From contig JAPPNO010000073.1 in the NCBI GenBank assembly GCA_028873845.1, forward strand, positions 105,307 through 169,306: a DNA stretch of 64,000 nucleotides. The letters are read 5' to 3'. Below the pieces are notes generated by a model. That model searched no databases, was not told where the DNA came from, and was given only the letters and a program-made list of their open reading frames with translations. This DNA comes from Gemmatimonadota bacterium (GTDB lineage Bacteria > Gemmatimonadota > Gemmatimonadetes > Longimicrobiales > Gaopeijiaceae). The first letter of the stretch is position 1. Each line of letters opens with the position of its first letter. Shown here one piece after another: positions 12,756-21,507 of the stretch. The position numbers and the translations under genes are program-made.

Positions 12756-13384
12756 CGTGCCTCCCGGAGTTCGTCCACGATTTCATCCTCTCCCGCGCTG
12801 TGGAAGGTCACCGTCGCCCAATCCCGGCCCTCACCCGCCTCCGGAAAGTGCCACACGCCGGCGGGCACGACGTCCCAGCAGGCGAGCAGTTCCCGGTCGG
12901 TCGCCGACCCGCCCGACAATCCCCCGCGCGGACTGCGAATCTCCCGAGGCCGCAAATCATCAGGACCCTCACCCGGAGCCCCCTGGTGAATCCGGCCGGC
13001 TCCACGCCACGAAACCAGGCGCTGAACACTGTTGCGATGCCGCTCGGGCGCGGCCATCCGGGCACCGCGCCGCAACAGAAACAGGCGGCACATGCGCACC
13101 GGGTCCTCCTCCGCGGGCATCGGATCCTCCAACAGCCGGTCCACCGGAATCACGGTCATGGTGTACCGGGCCCCGGGCTGTGCCTCGAGCGACGCCGCCA
13201 GTTGGGCAAAGGCGGCCGCGAGGACCGCCCGCACCTCCTCGCACCCGAAAACGCGCCCGTGAAGTCGGCGCAGGAGCGGGAGCGAATCCGGATCCGGTCT
13301 CATCGGCGGCGCACCGGTGTTCGAAACCCGCCGTCCCCGTTTCCGAACCGCAGCAACGTACCATGTTCCGGCCTCACGATGCAT
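12752..13384 (-). CDS. Unrecognised 210-aa protein between UDG and thioesterase
   Basis: I do not recognise a family. The protein is soluble and Arg-rich, with no signal peptide. The last 60 residues (ACWDVVPAGVWHFPEAGEGRD) have a cupin-like flavour but no clear metal-binding set. ATG at 13384 overlaps the UDG stop by 11 bases and has a GAGGGGG run just before it; ATG at 13303 is an alternative giving 183 residues. It ends in an ATGA overlap with the thioesterase, so it belongs to the same three-gene operon. Confidence 0.6.
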   Translation of the reverse strand: MHREAGTWYVAAVRKRGRRVSNTGAPPMRPDPDSLPLLRRLHGRVFGCEEVRAVLAAAFAQLAASLEAQPGARYTMTVIPVDRLLEDPMPAEEDPVRMCRLFLLRRGARMAAPERHRNSVQRLVSWRGAGRIHQGAPGEGPDDLRPREIRSPRGGLSGGSATDRELLACWDVVPAGVWHFPEAGEGRDWATVTFHSAGEDEIVDELREAR

Positions 13385-14075
13385 TCCCCCTCACCCGCTC
13401 CGCCGCCCTCTCCCACACCGCGTCGAACATCTCCTCGGTCAGCTTCCCCGTGAACGTGTTCTGCTGGCTGGGGTGATACGATCCGAGCACCACGACCCTC
13501 CCCAGGTCCACCTCGGCCCCATGTCCGAACTTCGGCCGCGGCCTGGGAATCCCGACCCCCAGTCCCGCCAGCGTCCTCAAGACGACCGCATGCGCGAACC
13601 CCCCCAGCGCCACGATCGTATGCAGCCGCTCCCACATGATCTCCATCTCCCGCCGCAGGAAAGACGCGCACCGGTCCCGTTCGCCGGTCGTCGGCCGGTT
13701 CCCCGGCGGCGCACACCGCACGCCCGCCGTCACGTACGCCCCTTTGAGCACGAGCCCGTCCTTCCGGTCGCGGCTCAGGGGCTGGTTGGCGAACCCGGCC
13801 CTGTGCATCGCCCCGTACAGCCAGTCCCCCGCGCGGTCCCCCGTAAACATGCGCCCCGTCCTGTTCGCCCCATGCGCGGCCGGCGCAAGCCCCACCGCCA
13901 TCACCGAAGCCTCCGGGTCCCCGAATCCGGGAACCGGCAGCCCCCAGTACTCGTCGTCCCGATACGCTGCGCGCTTCTCCCGCGCCACCTCCTCGCGCCA
14001 TTCGACCAGGCGCGGACACCGCCGGCACCGGATCAGCTCCTCGCGCAGACGGTCGAGTTCGTGGGGAGGGCTCAT
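13374..14075 (-). CDS. udgB: Type 5 uracil-DNA glycosylase (UdgB)
   Basis: A 233-residue iron-sulfur base-excision repair enzyme that removes uracil and related deaminated bases from DNA. The cluster-binding cysteines start with CRRCPRL near residue 20. The catalytic region GLAPAAHGANRTGRMFTGD is the family 5 signature (Ala-rich, lacking the Asp or Asn of families 1 and 4). The closing motif is GSYHPSQQNTFTGK. ATG at 14075 is preferred over 14090 because family members start close to the first helix. It heads an operon with an unrecognised gene and a thioesterase. Confidence 0.9.
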   Translation of the reverse strand: MSPPHELDRLREELIRCRRCPRLVEWREEVAREKRAAYRDDEYWGLPVPGFGDPEASVMAVGLAPAAHGANRTGRMFTGDRAGDWLYGAMHRAGFANQPLSRDRKDGLVLKGAYVTAGVRCAPPGNRPTTGERDRCASFLRREMEIMWERLHTIVALGGFAHAVVLRTLAGLGVGIPRPRPKFGHGAEVDLGRVVVLGSYHPSQQNTFTGKLTEEMFDAVWERAAERVRGNAS

Positions 14076-14124
14076 GACGATTCCCTCCACGGGCCGCTCG
14101 GCACGCCTCCGCGCCGCCGCCCCG

Positions 14125-14847
14125 CTACCCGCCCGCCGGATCGACGACCGTGGCCGTGACGATGTGGTCCAGGTCCGGAAAGTTCTCCTCGAGGTACGCG
14201 TTGCCCTGCGAGGTGATGTTATAGGCCCGCGGTCCGGTGCCCCCCAATTCCTCGATATTCCCGTACCCGGAATGGATCAGGTCGACCACGTCCATGCCCT
14301 CGCTCACCATCCCGACCGGGGCGAAACCCTGGGCGTCAAGACGGGAATTGTCCCCGAAGTTGATGAAAAGCTGGGTCGTCCGCGTGTTGGGGCCCCCCAT
14401 GGCGTAGGTCACCGTGCCTCGCGTATTGGACGCCACCACCGAGTCGTCCTCGATCGTCGCCCGGGACCACCTGATCTGCACCTGCGGCTCGCCGTGCATG
14501 CCGAACTGGGCCATGAAGCCGCTCATCACCCGGTAGAAGTACACCCCGTCGTAATAGCCGTTCTTCACCAGGTTGTAGAAGCGGTCGGCACCCCTGGGCG
14601 CCCAGGCCCGGGTCACATCGACGATGAAGTCGCCCGCGGTGGTCTCGAAGCGCACCCGGAAGGTCTCCGGCGCGGTCTCGACGAGCCTGTCCGGGTAGTA
14701 GAGAATGGCGTTGATCCCGGAGTCGGAGGACTGGTCTCCGGCGGCTTCCGCGTCGGCCCCGTCGCCGTCTCCGCCGCAACCGATCACGGCGATGAGCAGC
14801 AAGGGCGGAAGCGCGGTGATCGCGGGGCTCCGCAGCGTGGTCTTCAT
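14125..14847 (-). CDS. Cyclophilin-type peptidyl-prolyl isomerase lipoprotein
   Basis: A 240-residue periplasmic foldase. The lipoprotein signal ends in IAVIGC, then an acidic linker leads to a cyclophilin domain: FETTAGDFIVDVTRAWAPRGADRFYNLV, FYRVMSGFMAQFGMHG (catalytic Arg in FYRV, with FMAQFG), GPNTRTTQLFINFGDNSRLDAQGFAPVGMV. It would catalyse proline isomerisation during folding of exported proteins. ATG at 14847 matches the signal start; the frame also opens farther upstream. Single gene, divergent from the S1 protease gene 190 bases away. Confidence 0.9.
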   Translation of the reverse strand: MKTTLRSPAITALPPLLLIAVIGCGGDGDGADAEAAGDQSSDSGINAILYYPDRLVETAPETFRVRFETTAGDFIVDVTRAWAPRGADRFYNLVKNGYYDGVYFYRVMSGFMAQFGMHGEPQVQIRWSRATIEDDSVVASNTRGTVTYAMGGPNTRTTQLFINFGDNSRLDAQGFAPVGMVSEGMDVVDLIHSGYGNIEELGGTGPRAYNITSQGNAYLEENFPDLDHIVTATVVDPAGG

Positions 14848-15037
14848 GGGACGCAGTCCTCCGGGGTCTGGGGTGGCTCGATTCCGTGAGCCGGGAAGAT
14901 AGGCAGGGCGCTGGAAGACGGACAACGCGCCCCCCGGGACTCATCGGTTGTTTCGTGCGGATCGATTGCCCGAGATGCAGGGTAGGGATATGGTCCTCAA
15001 CGAACCCGTCCCCGCCGAACGCCATCCAGGAGCCCGC

Positions 15038-16453
15038 ATGAAGCACACCCGCCCGGCAGCGGTCGCGCTGGTTCTCTTCGCGGCCACATGCGGCGACAAT
15101 CCTCCCACCCAGCCCACCGGCACTCCCAACGAGCGCCCCACCGCCGCCTTCACCGTCGACGTCACCGAGGGCAACGCCCCGCTGGAGGTGCGTTTCGACG
15201 CCAGCTCCTCCACCGATCCCGACGGACGGATCGTCAGCTACGCGTGGGACTTCGGGGACGGCAACACGGGTTCGGGTCAGATCGTCACCCACACCTACGA
15301 CACACCCGGCGCCTACACCCCCAGCCTGACCGTCACCGACGACCGGGGTGCCACCCACACCACCACCGGAGACGCGATCACCGTCTTCCACCCGCCCGGC
15401 ACCGGCGAGAACGAGATCTCGGGAGTGGTCTGGCACGACGCCGACGCCGACGGCGTGCGCGACGAGGACGAGGAGACGATCCCCGCGTTCATCGTCTTTC
15501 TGGACGAGAACGGAGACGCGATCCGGGATTCCGCCGAGGTCTTCACGGTCACCAACGACGACGGCGAGTACGCCTTCGAGGGACTTGACCACCGGTTGTC
15601 CTACACGGTCACCCAGGAACTCACCCTGGGGTGGACCAACACGGCCCCGGGACTGTCGGGGTCGGTCCGCGAGCCCGGGATCCAGGCCATCATCGGGGGT
15701 GAGGAGGCCGAAGAAGGAGAGTTTCCGTTCCAGGTCGCCCTCGTCACCAGGAGCACCCATTTCCAGTTCTGCGGCGGGGTCTTCATTGCGCGGAACCGGG
15801 TGATGACGGCCGCCCACTGCGTAGACGGCGGCCTCGATCCGGCCTCGATCCAGGTGCTGGCCGGGACCCACGATCTGACCGAGGGCGGCGAGTACATCGA
15901 CGTGACGCGCATCAGGATCCACCCGGACTACTCCGCCGACGCCTTCATCTCGAGCGACATGGCGCTGCTTGAGCTCGACGGCGAGTTCATGTATCCGCGC
16001 ATCGAGCTCCTGACACCCGACCGGATCGAGATGTCCGCCCCCGGCACGATCGCCACGGTGATCGGCTGGGGCCTCACATCGGTCGGCGGGGAAGGGTCGG
16101 AGGTCCTCAGGAAGCTCGAGGCCGAGATCATCAGCAACGACGAATGCAAGACGCACCTCAACGAGAACATTCTGGAGACCACGATCTGCGCCGGGAAGCA
16201 GGGATCCTCCGAATCCACCTGCGATGGTGACTCGGGGGGCCCCCTGATGGTCCCGTTCCGGGGGCGCTGGCTTCAGGTCGGCATCGTGAGCTTCGGCACG
16301 AACATCTGCTACCAGCCCACCGCCTTCGCGCGCGTGTCCGCGCTCGTGGACTACCCGATCGAGAGCATCGCCCCGGAACTGTCGGGGTCCGTCGTGGTGG
16401 ACTGGAGCGGCGGCGGGAAGCAGGCGGTGGCCGACTTCGGGAACTTCCGGTAG
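15038..16453 (+). CDS. Secreted trypsin-like serine protease with PKD and SdrD-like B domains
   Basis: A 471-residue exported protease. After an N-terminal signal (residues 1-20) come a PKD domain (about 35-115, PLEVRFDASSSTDPDG and SYAWDFGDG), an SdrD-like B domain with acidic Ca-binding loops (about 125-190, HDADADGVRDEDEE), and a chymotrypsin-fold S1 domain (about 225-445). The full triad is visible: His in MTAAHC, Asp in SSDMALLELD, Ser in CDGDSGGPL. The zymogen-like IIGGEEAEEGEFPFQV start suggests activation by cleavage, as in animal trypsins. The last 25 residues resemble the end of the SdrD-like domain (VADFGNFR), so the protease may be inserted in that domain. Confidence 0.88.
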   Translation: MKHTRPAAVALVLFAATCGDNPPTQPTGTPNERPTAAFTVDVTEGNAPLEVRFDASSSTDPDGRIVSYAWDFGDGNTGSGQIVTHTYDTPGAYTPSLTVTDDRGATHTTTGDAITVFHPPGTGENEISGVVWHDADADGVRDEDEETIPAFIVFLDENGDAIRDSAEVFTVTNDDGEYAFEGLDHRLSYTVTQELTLGWTNTAPGLSGSVREPGIQAIIGGEEAEEGEFPFQVALVTRSTHFQFCGGVFIARNRVMTAAHCVDGGLDPASIQVLAGTHDLTEGGEYIDVTRIRIHPDYSADAFISSDMALLELDGEFMYPRIELLTPDRIEMSAPGTIATVIGWGLTSVGGEGSEVLRKLEAEIISNDECKTHLNENILETTICAGKQGSSESTCDGDSGGPLMVPFRGRWLQVGIVSFGTNICYQPTAFARVSALVDYPIESIAPELSGSVVVDWSGGGKQAVADFGNFR

Positions 16454-16472
16454 CGGCGATTTACGGCTCGTT

Positions 16473-16487
16473 CGCCTGCGGCAGGCG
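16473..16487. terminator. Short hairpin between convergent genes
   Basis: CGCCTGCGGCAGGCG can form a 5-bp GC stem. It lies between the convergent stops at 16453 and 16538. There is no T-run, so an intrinsic terminator is possible but weak. Confidence 0.3.
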
Positions 16488-16537
16488 CTACGGGCCCGAA
16501 AGCAAGCTGCCCTCCCGCTGACTGCCGGCCAACCAGG

Positions 16538-17794
16538 TTAGCCGCCGTCGCACTCCCCCCACTTCGACGGCCGGCCAACCCCCGGTCGCTCGGGGTCGTC
16601 CAGCTCTTCGAAGACCCGCTCCATCAATCCCTTGCGGTGCAGGTCGATCAGCCGCTGCCCTTCCAGATGGAGCTCGGCGAAGCGTTCCCAGAGGATCAGT
16701 TCCTCCATTTGCTCGGCGGTGGCCGGCACGTCGTGTGGCGGCAGGCCGACCGCCGCCCGCAACCGGTTCAGGACCGCCGTGGCGCCATCGAAGTCACCCC
16801 TCACGGCCTTCGCCTCGGCGATGATCAGCTGAGCCATGTCGTAGTGCACGACGGGGATGTCGTCCTCGGACGAGACGTACTTGAGCGGGCGGTAGTGGGG
16901 GATCTCGGAGCCGGCGAGCGTACCGCCATCGTAATGCACCGGGATACGGTGATCCTCCTCCCCGCTCCTGGGGTCGATCATGAATCCCGGATCTTCGCTC
17001 TCCTCGACCAGCGGCCACCACTTGTGCAGGAAACCGACGCTCCCCTGCTGGATCCAGAACACCAGGGGATTGGGGTCGCCTTCGATGTGGTAGGACACGT
17101 ACGAGAATCCCGCCGGCACCTCCATCGCATCGGACTCGGCTCCGTCCCAGTCCTCCAGCAGCATGAGTGTCTGGGCCCTCCCGGCCAGGGCCGCGTTCAG
17201 ATAGTGTGCGCTGCCCGCCCTCCGGGCCGTCTCGATGGCCAGACCGAGGGACTGTTCCGCCCTCCGATACAGCTGCCTGTCCGACAGAAGCTCTTCGTCC
17301 AGGACCGTCTCGCAGAAGGTCATGCCCAGGTACAGCTCGGCCAGCCCTGTGGCCCACCGCACCTGTGCCATCAGGGGATGGGATTCGGCGTCCTCGAGCT
17401 CCAGTTCCCTGTGCAGGCGCTCCTCCACAACCGATGCGAGCTGCCGCGCCTGGTTCCAACCTCGTTCCAGGAACCCAAGGTAATCCCATCCGGGGTCGGG
17501 CTCCGGCTCCGCCGCCTGCAGCACGTCGGCCTGAAGGGCCTGGATGAGTACCCACCAGCCCGTGGATCTCTGGGCCAGGTCCTCGGCCCCGTTCGCCATG
17601 GGGGTGAGTTCCAGCTCCAGCTCGCTGAGGATGCGGCGCTTCTCGGCCTCCCCGTCAAAGAAATCACACCCGGAAAAAGCCAGGGCCGCCAGCACGGCAA
17701 CCTGGGCACCCCGGCACGGCCCGAGCCGCCCACGACCGATCCCCCCCGTCTCTCCCACCCCCCGGTACCACGACCTCCTCGGCTGCACGCTCAC
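16538..17794 (-). CDS. Orphan SusD/RagB-like outer-membrane lipoprotein
   Basis: A 418-residue lipoprotein (signal ending in AFSGC) built of TPR-like helices. The C-terminal half reads like SusD/RagB: MAQLIIAEAKAVRGDFDGATAVLNRLRAAVGLPP and ELILWERFAELHLEGQRLIDLHRKG. SusD proteins cap SusC TonB-dependent channels and bind peptides or glycans, but no SusC neighbours this gene. Instead it sits 20 bases after a DUF4340 gene in a Gld-ABC series. It could serve a SusC elsewhere, or the exporter cluster. The length is shorter than classic SusD (about 500). Confidence 0.72.
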   Translation of the reverse strand: MSVQPRRSWYRGVGETGGIGRGRLGPCRGAQVAVLAALAFSGCDFFDGEAEKRRILSELELELTPMANGAEDLAQRSTGWWVLIQALQADVLQAAEPEPDPGWDYLGFLERGWNQARQLASVVEERLHRELELEDAESHPLMAQVRWATGLAELYLGMTFCETVLDEELLSDRQLYRRAEQSLGLAIETARRAGSAHYLNAALAGRAQTLMLLEDWDGAESDAMEVPAGFSYVSYHIEGDPNPLVFWIQQGSVGFLHKWWPLVEESEDPGFMIDPRSGEEDHRIPVHYDGGTLAGSEIPHYRPLKYVSSEDDIPVVHYDMAQLIIAEAKAVRGDFDGATAVLNRLRAAVGLPPHDVPATAEQMEELILWERFAELHLEGQRLIDLHRKGLMERVFEELDDPERPGVGRPSKWGECDGG

Positions 17795-17814
17795 GCCAGC
17801 CTCCTCTCACACTT

Positions 17815-18744
17815 CTAGAATACGTCCCCCACCACCTGTTCCACGCGCTCACCCAGTATTCTGGGAACACGGCCCAGAATGCGCGTGGTTTCGCTCCTCA
17901 GATAGTAAGTCTTGCGGGGTTCGCCGCCATCGTGCAAGACGTCGACGAATCCCAGGGGCTGCGCATCCACGCTGACATAGTCCACCCGCAGGAAGGGCGT
18001 CAGCGTCTGGGGAGCCGGCAGGTTGTCGTAACCCTCGATGGCCAGGAGTCCCACGCGCTCCATGAAGTTGCCGAAACCGGCGTCGGGGTTTCCTCCGCCC
18101 ATTTCGGTCCAATCGCCCGACTCGGTGCGCGCCATGCGGCGTTCTCCGTCCGGCCCGCTGATGCGTACCGCGCCGACTTCGCTATCGCCGAAGTGGTGCA
18201 CGATCCGCTCGCGGACCGCTCCCTCGCCGTGGTCCAGCCGGTCGACAAGGAGCCGTGACAGCACGTATCCCATCCCTGTCGAGGGCTCCAGTGCGTACCG
18301 ATCCGTGCTGCCGAAGACCGAATCGCCGACCGCCAGCTCGCGCTGCCCGTCGGTAAACCGCACCGTGAGCCGCCTCGCGGGATCGTCGAGCCCGTAGCGC
18401 GTCTTCCGTTCCGGCGACAGTTCACCGAGGTCGCGCAGCGCCCGCAGAACGGCAAGCTCCACGAACAGATAGTGTCCCTCGGCGCCGACGGGGAACTCCA
18501 GGGGCGCCCCGCCGTCCCGCGTCTGGATGCCCCACAGGAAGGCTCCGGCGTCGTCCTCCCGGCGCACCACCTGCAGATCCAGCGTGGGATTCCGGTAGTG
18601 CACGCCGACGACCTCGGTGCTGTCGCGGTCCCACACCACGGGCAGACCCATGTCCCGCACATCCACGGTGTCGCGGGTCCAGGTCAGCAGCGTCGCGACC
18701 ACCGCCACGGCGAAAAGGACGATGTGCGCCTTGAGGTCCTTCAT
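17815..18744 (-). CDS. DUF4340 membrane-anchored protein
   Basis: A 309-residue protein with one N-terminal membrane helix (AHIVLFAVAVVATLLTW) and an extracytoplasmic repeat region with DUF4340 features: PERKTRYGLDDPARRLTVRFTDG and LAVGDSVFGSTDRYALEPSTG. Proteins of this family regularly accompany GldG-type ABC modules, as here, and probably act with them in the periplasm; the molecular role is not known. ATG at 18744 begins directly before the membrane helix; upstream starts would add an Arg-rich non-conserved stretch. The gene follows the GldG-like gene by 109 bases. Confidence 0.8.
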   Translation of the reverse strand: MKDLKAHIVLFAVAVVATLLTWTRDTVDVRDMGLPVVWDRDSTEVVGVHYRNPTLDLQVVRREDDAGAFLWGIQTRDGGAPLEFPVGAEGHYLFVELAVLRALRDLGELSPERKTRYGLDDPARRLTVRFTDGQRELAVGDSVFGSTDRYALEPSTGMGYVLSRLLVDRLDHGEGAVRERIVHHFGDSEVGAVRISGPDGERRMARTESGDWTEMGGGNPDAGFGNFMERVGLLAIEGYDNLPAPQTLTPFLRVDYVSVDAQPLGFVDVLHDGGEPRKTYYLRSETTRILGRVPRILGERVEQVVGDVF

Positions 18745-18853
18745 GACGGCCCCGCAACGCGTGGCACAAATCCCCCGGGCCCGGCACCTCGCCATTCCCG
18801 GCGCCCCGGCGATGGCCTTTCCCCCAGACCGCCCACCGACCTTGTGCAACGTT

Positions 18854-20782
18854 TCACGAGCCGTCTCCCTCCCGGATGCGCCGGCGGCGGTAGAGGACCA
18901 GGAGACCCGCGCCCAGCACCAGCAGCGGGGCTCCCCAGATGATCGAGTAGAACCAGATCACGTTCTCGGAGCGCGTGTGCACGATCGGCACATCCGCTTC
19001 GGAAACCACTTCGCCCGAGAAGTGGTCTTCCCGTCCCAGCCACTGGATCCCGTCCATGACGATCGACGGGTTCAGGATCTGGAACGGCAGGATGTGATCC
19101 GTGAACAGGTCGGCGTCCGCATAGACGAGCGCCCGCATCCCGGCCCCCGGGTCATCTCCCTCTCCCGCCTCGCGCTCGACGGCCGCCGCAACCGCGTGAC
19201 TTCCCTTGACTTCGAGACCCTCGTCGAACTGGAAGTTGCCGTTCCGGTCCTGATAGTTGGTGGGATAGGTGTTGATGATCATGGTCGTGCGAAGCCCCTC
19301 GACATCCTCCGCCGCGCTGACCCGGCCCGGACCATCCATCAGGAGGTCCGCGCGACCGCCCGCGCGCCGCCCGGCCGTACTCACCGAGGCGTGGGCCGAT
19401 ATCCGGCTCGTGCCGACGAGCCGCCGGTCGGCGATGGTGCCCCGTTCCGTGAAGTGCCGCTCGTCGTCGAGCGTCATGTCCGGGTCGTAGTCGATTCCCA
19501 GGCGGTCGCGAAACTCCTCGAAGCGGAATTCGGTGTCCGGTTCCAGCGCCACCAACAACGAACCTCCCTGGTCCATGTACTCGAAGATCGCGCGCATCTC
19601 CGATTCGTGGAGGTGCGTCTGCGGCGCGAGGATCATGACCATGGCCGCGTCATCGGGAATGCGGTTGCCCAGCCCTTGCTTGCCTCCGATGTCGCGCACC
19701 GTGTAGTTGAGGCGCTCGAGCAGGGTGCGCAGTTCCTGCAACGGCAGCTGCTCCTCGAGCGGGACGTCCTCCCCCTCGCGAACTGCCTGGAGCAGGCGCT
19801 CCATGGCATCCGGTTCCTCCACAACTCCCTGCGGGTCGTTGAGTTCCCCGTGCCCGGTGGTCAGATAGGCGAAGCGGCGCTTCCGGGCCAGCTGGAGCAG
19901 TGCCTGCTGAACGTGGCCATCCAGGATCCTCAGGCTGCCGCGGGCTATCTCCAGTTCCGTCGCGAAGTTGAGTTGCTCCGTACGCCCCGCCACCCGCAGG
20001 AAGACGGTCCCGTCGCGGCGCGCCCCGTAGTCGGCAGCCGCGTCGGGGCTGGAGAAGCGGTCGTACTCCTCGATGACGACCCGGTCCGTGACGCGGGCCA
20101 GCTCCTGGAAGTAGCCGAGAAGCTCGTCCTTCACCGGATGCACCGCGGGAAAGAAGAACGCCACCTGCAGCGGGGCTTCCAGGCTCAGCACGATCTCGCG
20201 CACGGCCTCGCCGGGCTGCGAGGTCTTGAAGTAGCTGAAGTCGATCGTCCGGTCCAACACGGTTGTCACGTAGCCGAACAGCAACAGCGCGGCGCCGGCC
20301 AACCCGAGGCTCAGCGCGTTTGCGGCGCTTCCCCTCACGCGCAGCGCATCGACCGGAAGGGCGCCCGCGCTGCCCCCCTTCCCCAGCGCCCACTGGGCGG
20401 CCAGGACCGGCAGCAGCGAGCAGCCCAGCAGCATCGGCGAGGCCACCGAAAAGAACCTCTTGAGGCGCAGGTGTTCACCGATCTCCTGGAAGTCGAGACC
20501 GAGGAACCCCAGGCCCGTATCCGTGCCCGGGACGAAGCCGCCGAGCCCGATCACGCAACCGAGGGTGCCGAAGGCGAAGACGGCCGCGATCGAACGCTGA
20601 TCCCCCTCCGAGCGCTTCAGGGCGCGGAAGCGCCATGCGGTGACGAGGAGCAACACCGCCACGCCGCCCACGACGAGCGGGAAGCTGAGGAAGGGCAGTC
20701 CGTCGAAGACGCGCCAGCCAGAGAAGACCGCCGCGAGCCCTGCCAGCAGCAGCCACGTCGGAAGGGGACGTGTCACTCCCAT
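18854..20782 (-). CDS. GldG-like ABC transporter auxiliary membrane protein
   Basis: A 642-residue protein with four N-terminal membrane segments, a large periplasmic domain from about residue 195 (FKTSQPGEAVREIVLSLEAPLQVAFFFP, AYLTTGHGELND, MVMILAPQTHLHESEMRAIFEYMDQGGSLLVALEP) and one C-terminal helix (VIWFYSIIWGAPLLVLGAGLLVLY). This matches the Gldg/IFT52-like family paired with GldA and GldF in gliding and exopolymer export ABC systems. Its start overlaps the permease stop by ten bases. Substrate is unknown; the presence of Gld-like proteins alone does not show gliding. Confidence 0.82.
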   Translation of the reverse strand: MGVTRPLPTWLLLAGLAAVFSGWRVFDGLPFLSFPLVVGGVAVLLLVTAWRFRALKRSEGDQRSIAAVFAFGTLGCVIGLGGFVPGTDTGLGFLGLDFQEIGEHLRLKRFFSVASPMLLGCSLLPVLAAQWALGKGGSAGALPVDALRVRGSAANALSLGLAGAALLLFGYVTTVLDRTIDFSYFKTSQPGEAVREIVLSLEAPLQVAFFFPAVHPVKDELLGYFQELARVTDRVVIEEYDRFSSPDAAADYGARRDGTVFLRVAGRTEQLNFATELEIARGSLRILDGHVQQALLQLARKRRFAYLTTGHGELNDPQGVVEEPDAMERLLQAVREGEDVPLEEQLPLQELRTLLERLNYTVRDIGGKQGLGNRIPDDAAMVMILAPQTHLHESEMRAIFEYMDQGGSLLVALEPDTEFRFEEFRDRLGIDYDPDMTLDDERHFTERGTIADRRLVGTSRISAHASVSTAGRRAGGRADLLMDGPGRVSAAEDVEGLRTTMIINTYPTNYQDRNGNFQFDEGLEVKGSHAVAAAVEREAGEGDDPGAGMRALVYADADLFTDHILPFQILNPSIVMDGIQWLGREDHFSGEVVSEADVPIVHTRSENVIWFYSIIWGAPLLVLGAGLLVLYRRRRIREGDGS

Positions 20783-21507
20783 CGCTTCGCCTCCATGACC
20801 TTGGTTGCCGCGAACAGGAAGAAGTAGGTCATCGCCAGGTAGTAGACGAGGTCGCGGAGGTGCAGGATGCCGTCCTGGAAACCCGCCCAGTGGCGCCCGT
20901 GTATCGTAACGGCGGCAAAGAACCTTCCGAACGGAGGCCCGACGCGTTCGGCAAGGGGCGCCAGGAGAAAGAGAGTGCCGGTGATGACCGACGCCACCGC
21001 CGCCGCCACCAGCTGGTGCCGGGTCAGGGCGGTGGCCAGCAGCCCGATCGCCAGCACGGTGCCGCCGAGCAGGGTCAGGCCCAGGTATCCGATCAGGATG
21101 TGTCCGACGGAGATCTTGCCGTTCACGAGGATCAGAAGGGGCATGTACAGCGTTGCCACCGTGATGAGGCTCAGAAACGCGAGCGCCGACAGGAACTTGC
21201 CGAGCAGGATCTCCCAGTCGCGCACCGGCGACGTGTCCAGCAGCAGCAGGGTGCCGGCCTGGCGCTCCTCTGCGACCAGTCGAATCGAAAGGGCCACCGC
21301 CGCGATCGCCGTCATGCCGCTCGCGGTGTAGAGGAATTGCTCAAGCACCTCTCCCGACAGGAACTGGCTGTCAGGCCCGAGTGCGGTTACGTAGAACAGA
21401 ATGCCGTCTATGAGCAACACCACCGCCGCGACGATGTACCCCATCGGGGACCGCACGTAGGCGTTGAACTCGCGCCGGAAGATGATGCCCGTCGCCGCTA
21501 GTGCCAT
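20773..21507 (-). CDS. GldF-like ABC-2 permease
   Basis: A 244-residue six-helix ABC-2 type permease. It starts IIFRREFNAYVRSPMGYIVAAVVLLIDGILFYV and keeps the LVAEERQAGTLLLLDTSPVRDWEILLGKFLSAL signature typical of GldF/NosY permeases, where a cytoplasmic coupling helix meets the ATPase. ATG at 21507 overlaps the ATPase stop by ten bases, giving translational coupling with both neighbours. Confidence 0.88.
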   Translation of the reverse strand: MALAATGIIFRREFNAYVRSPMGYIVAAVVLLIDGILFYVTALGPDSQFLSGEVLEQFLYTASGMTAIAAVALSIRLVAEERQAGTLLLLDTSPVRDWEILLGKFLSALAFLSLITVATLYMPLLILVNGKISVGHILIGYLGLTLLGGTVLAIGLLATALTRHQLVAAAVASVITGTLFLLAPLAERVGPPFGRFFAAVTIHGRHWAGFQDGILHLRDLVYYLAMTYFFLFAATKVMEAKRWE

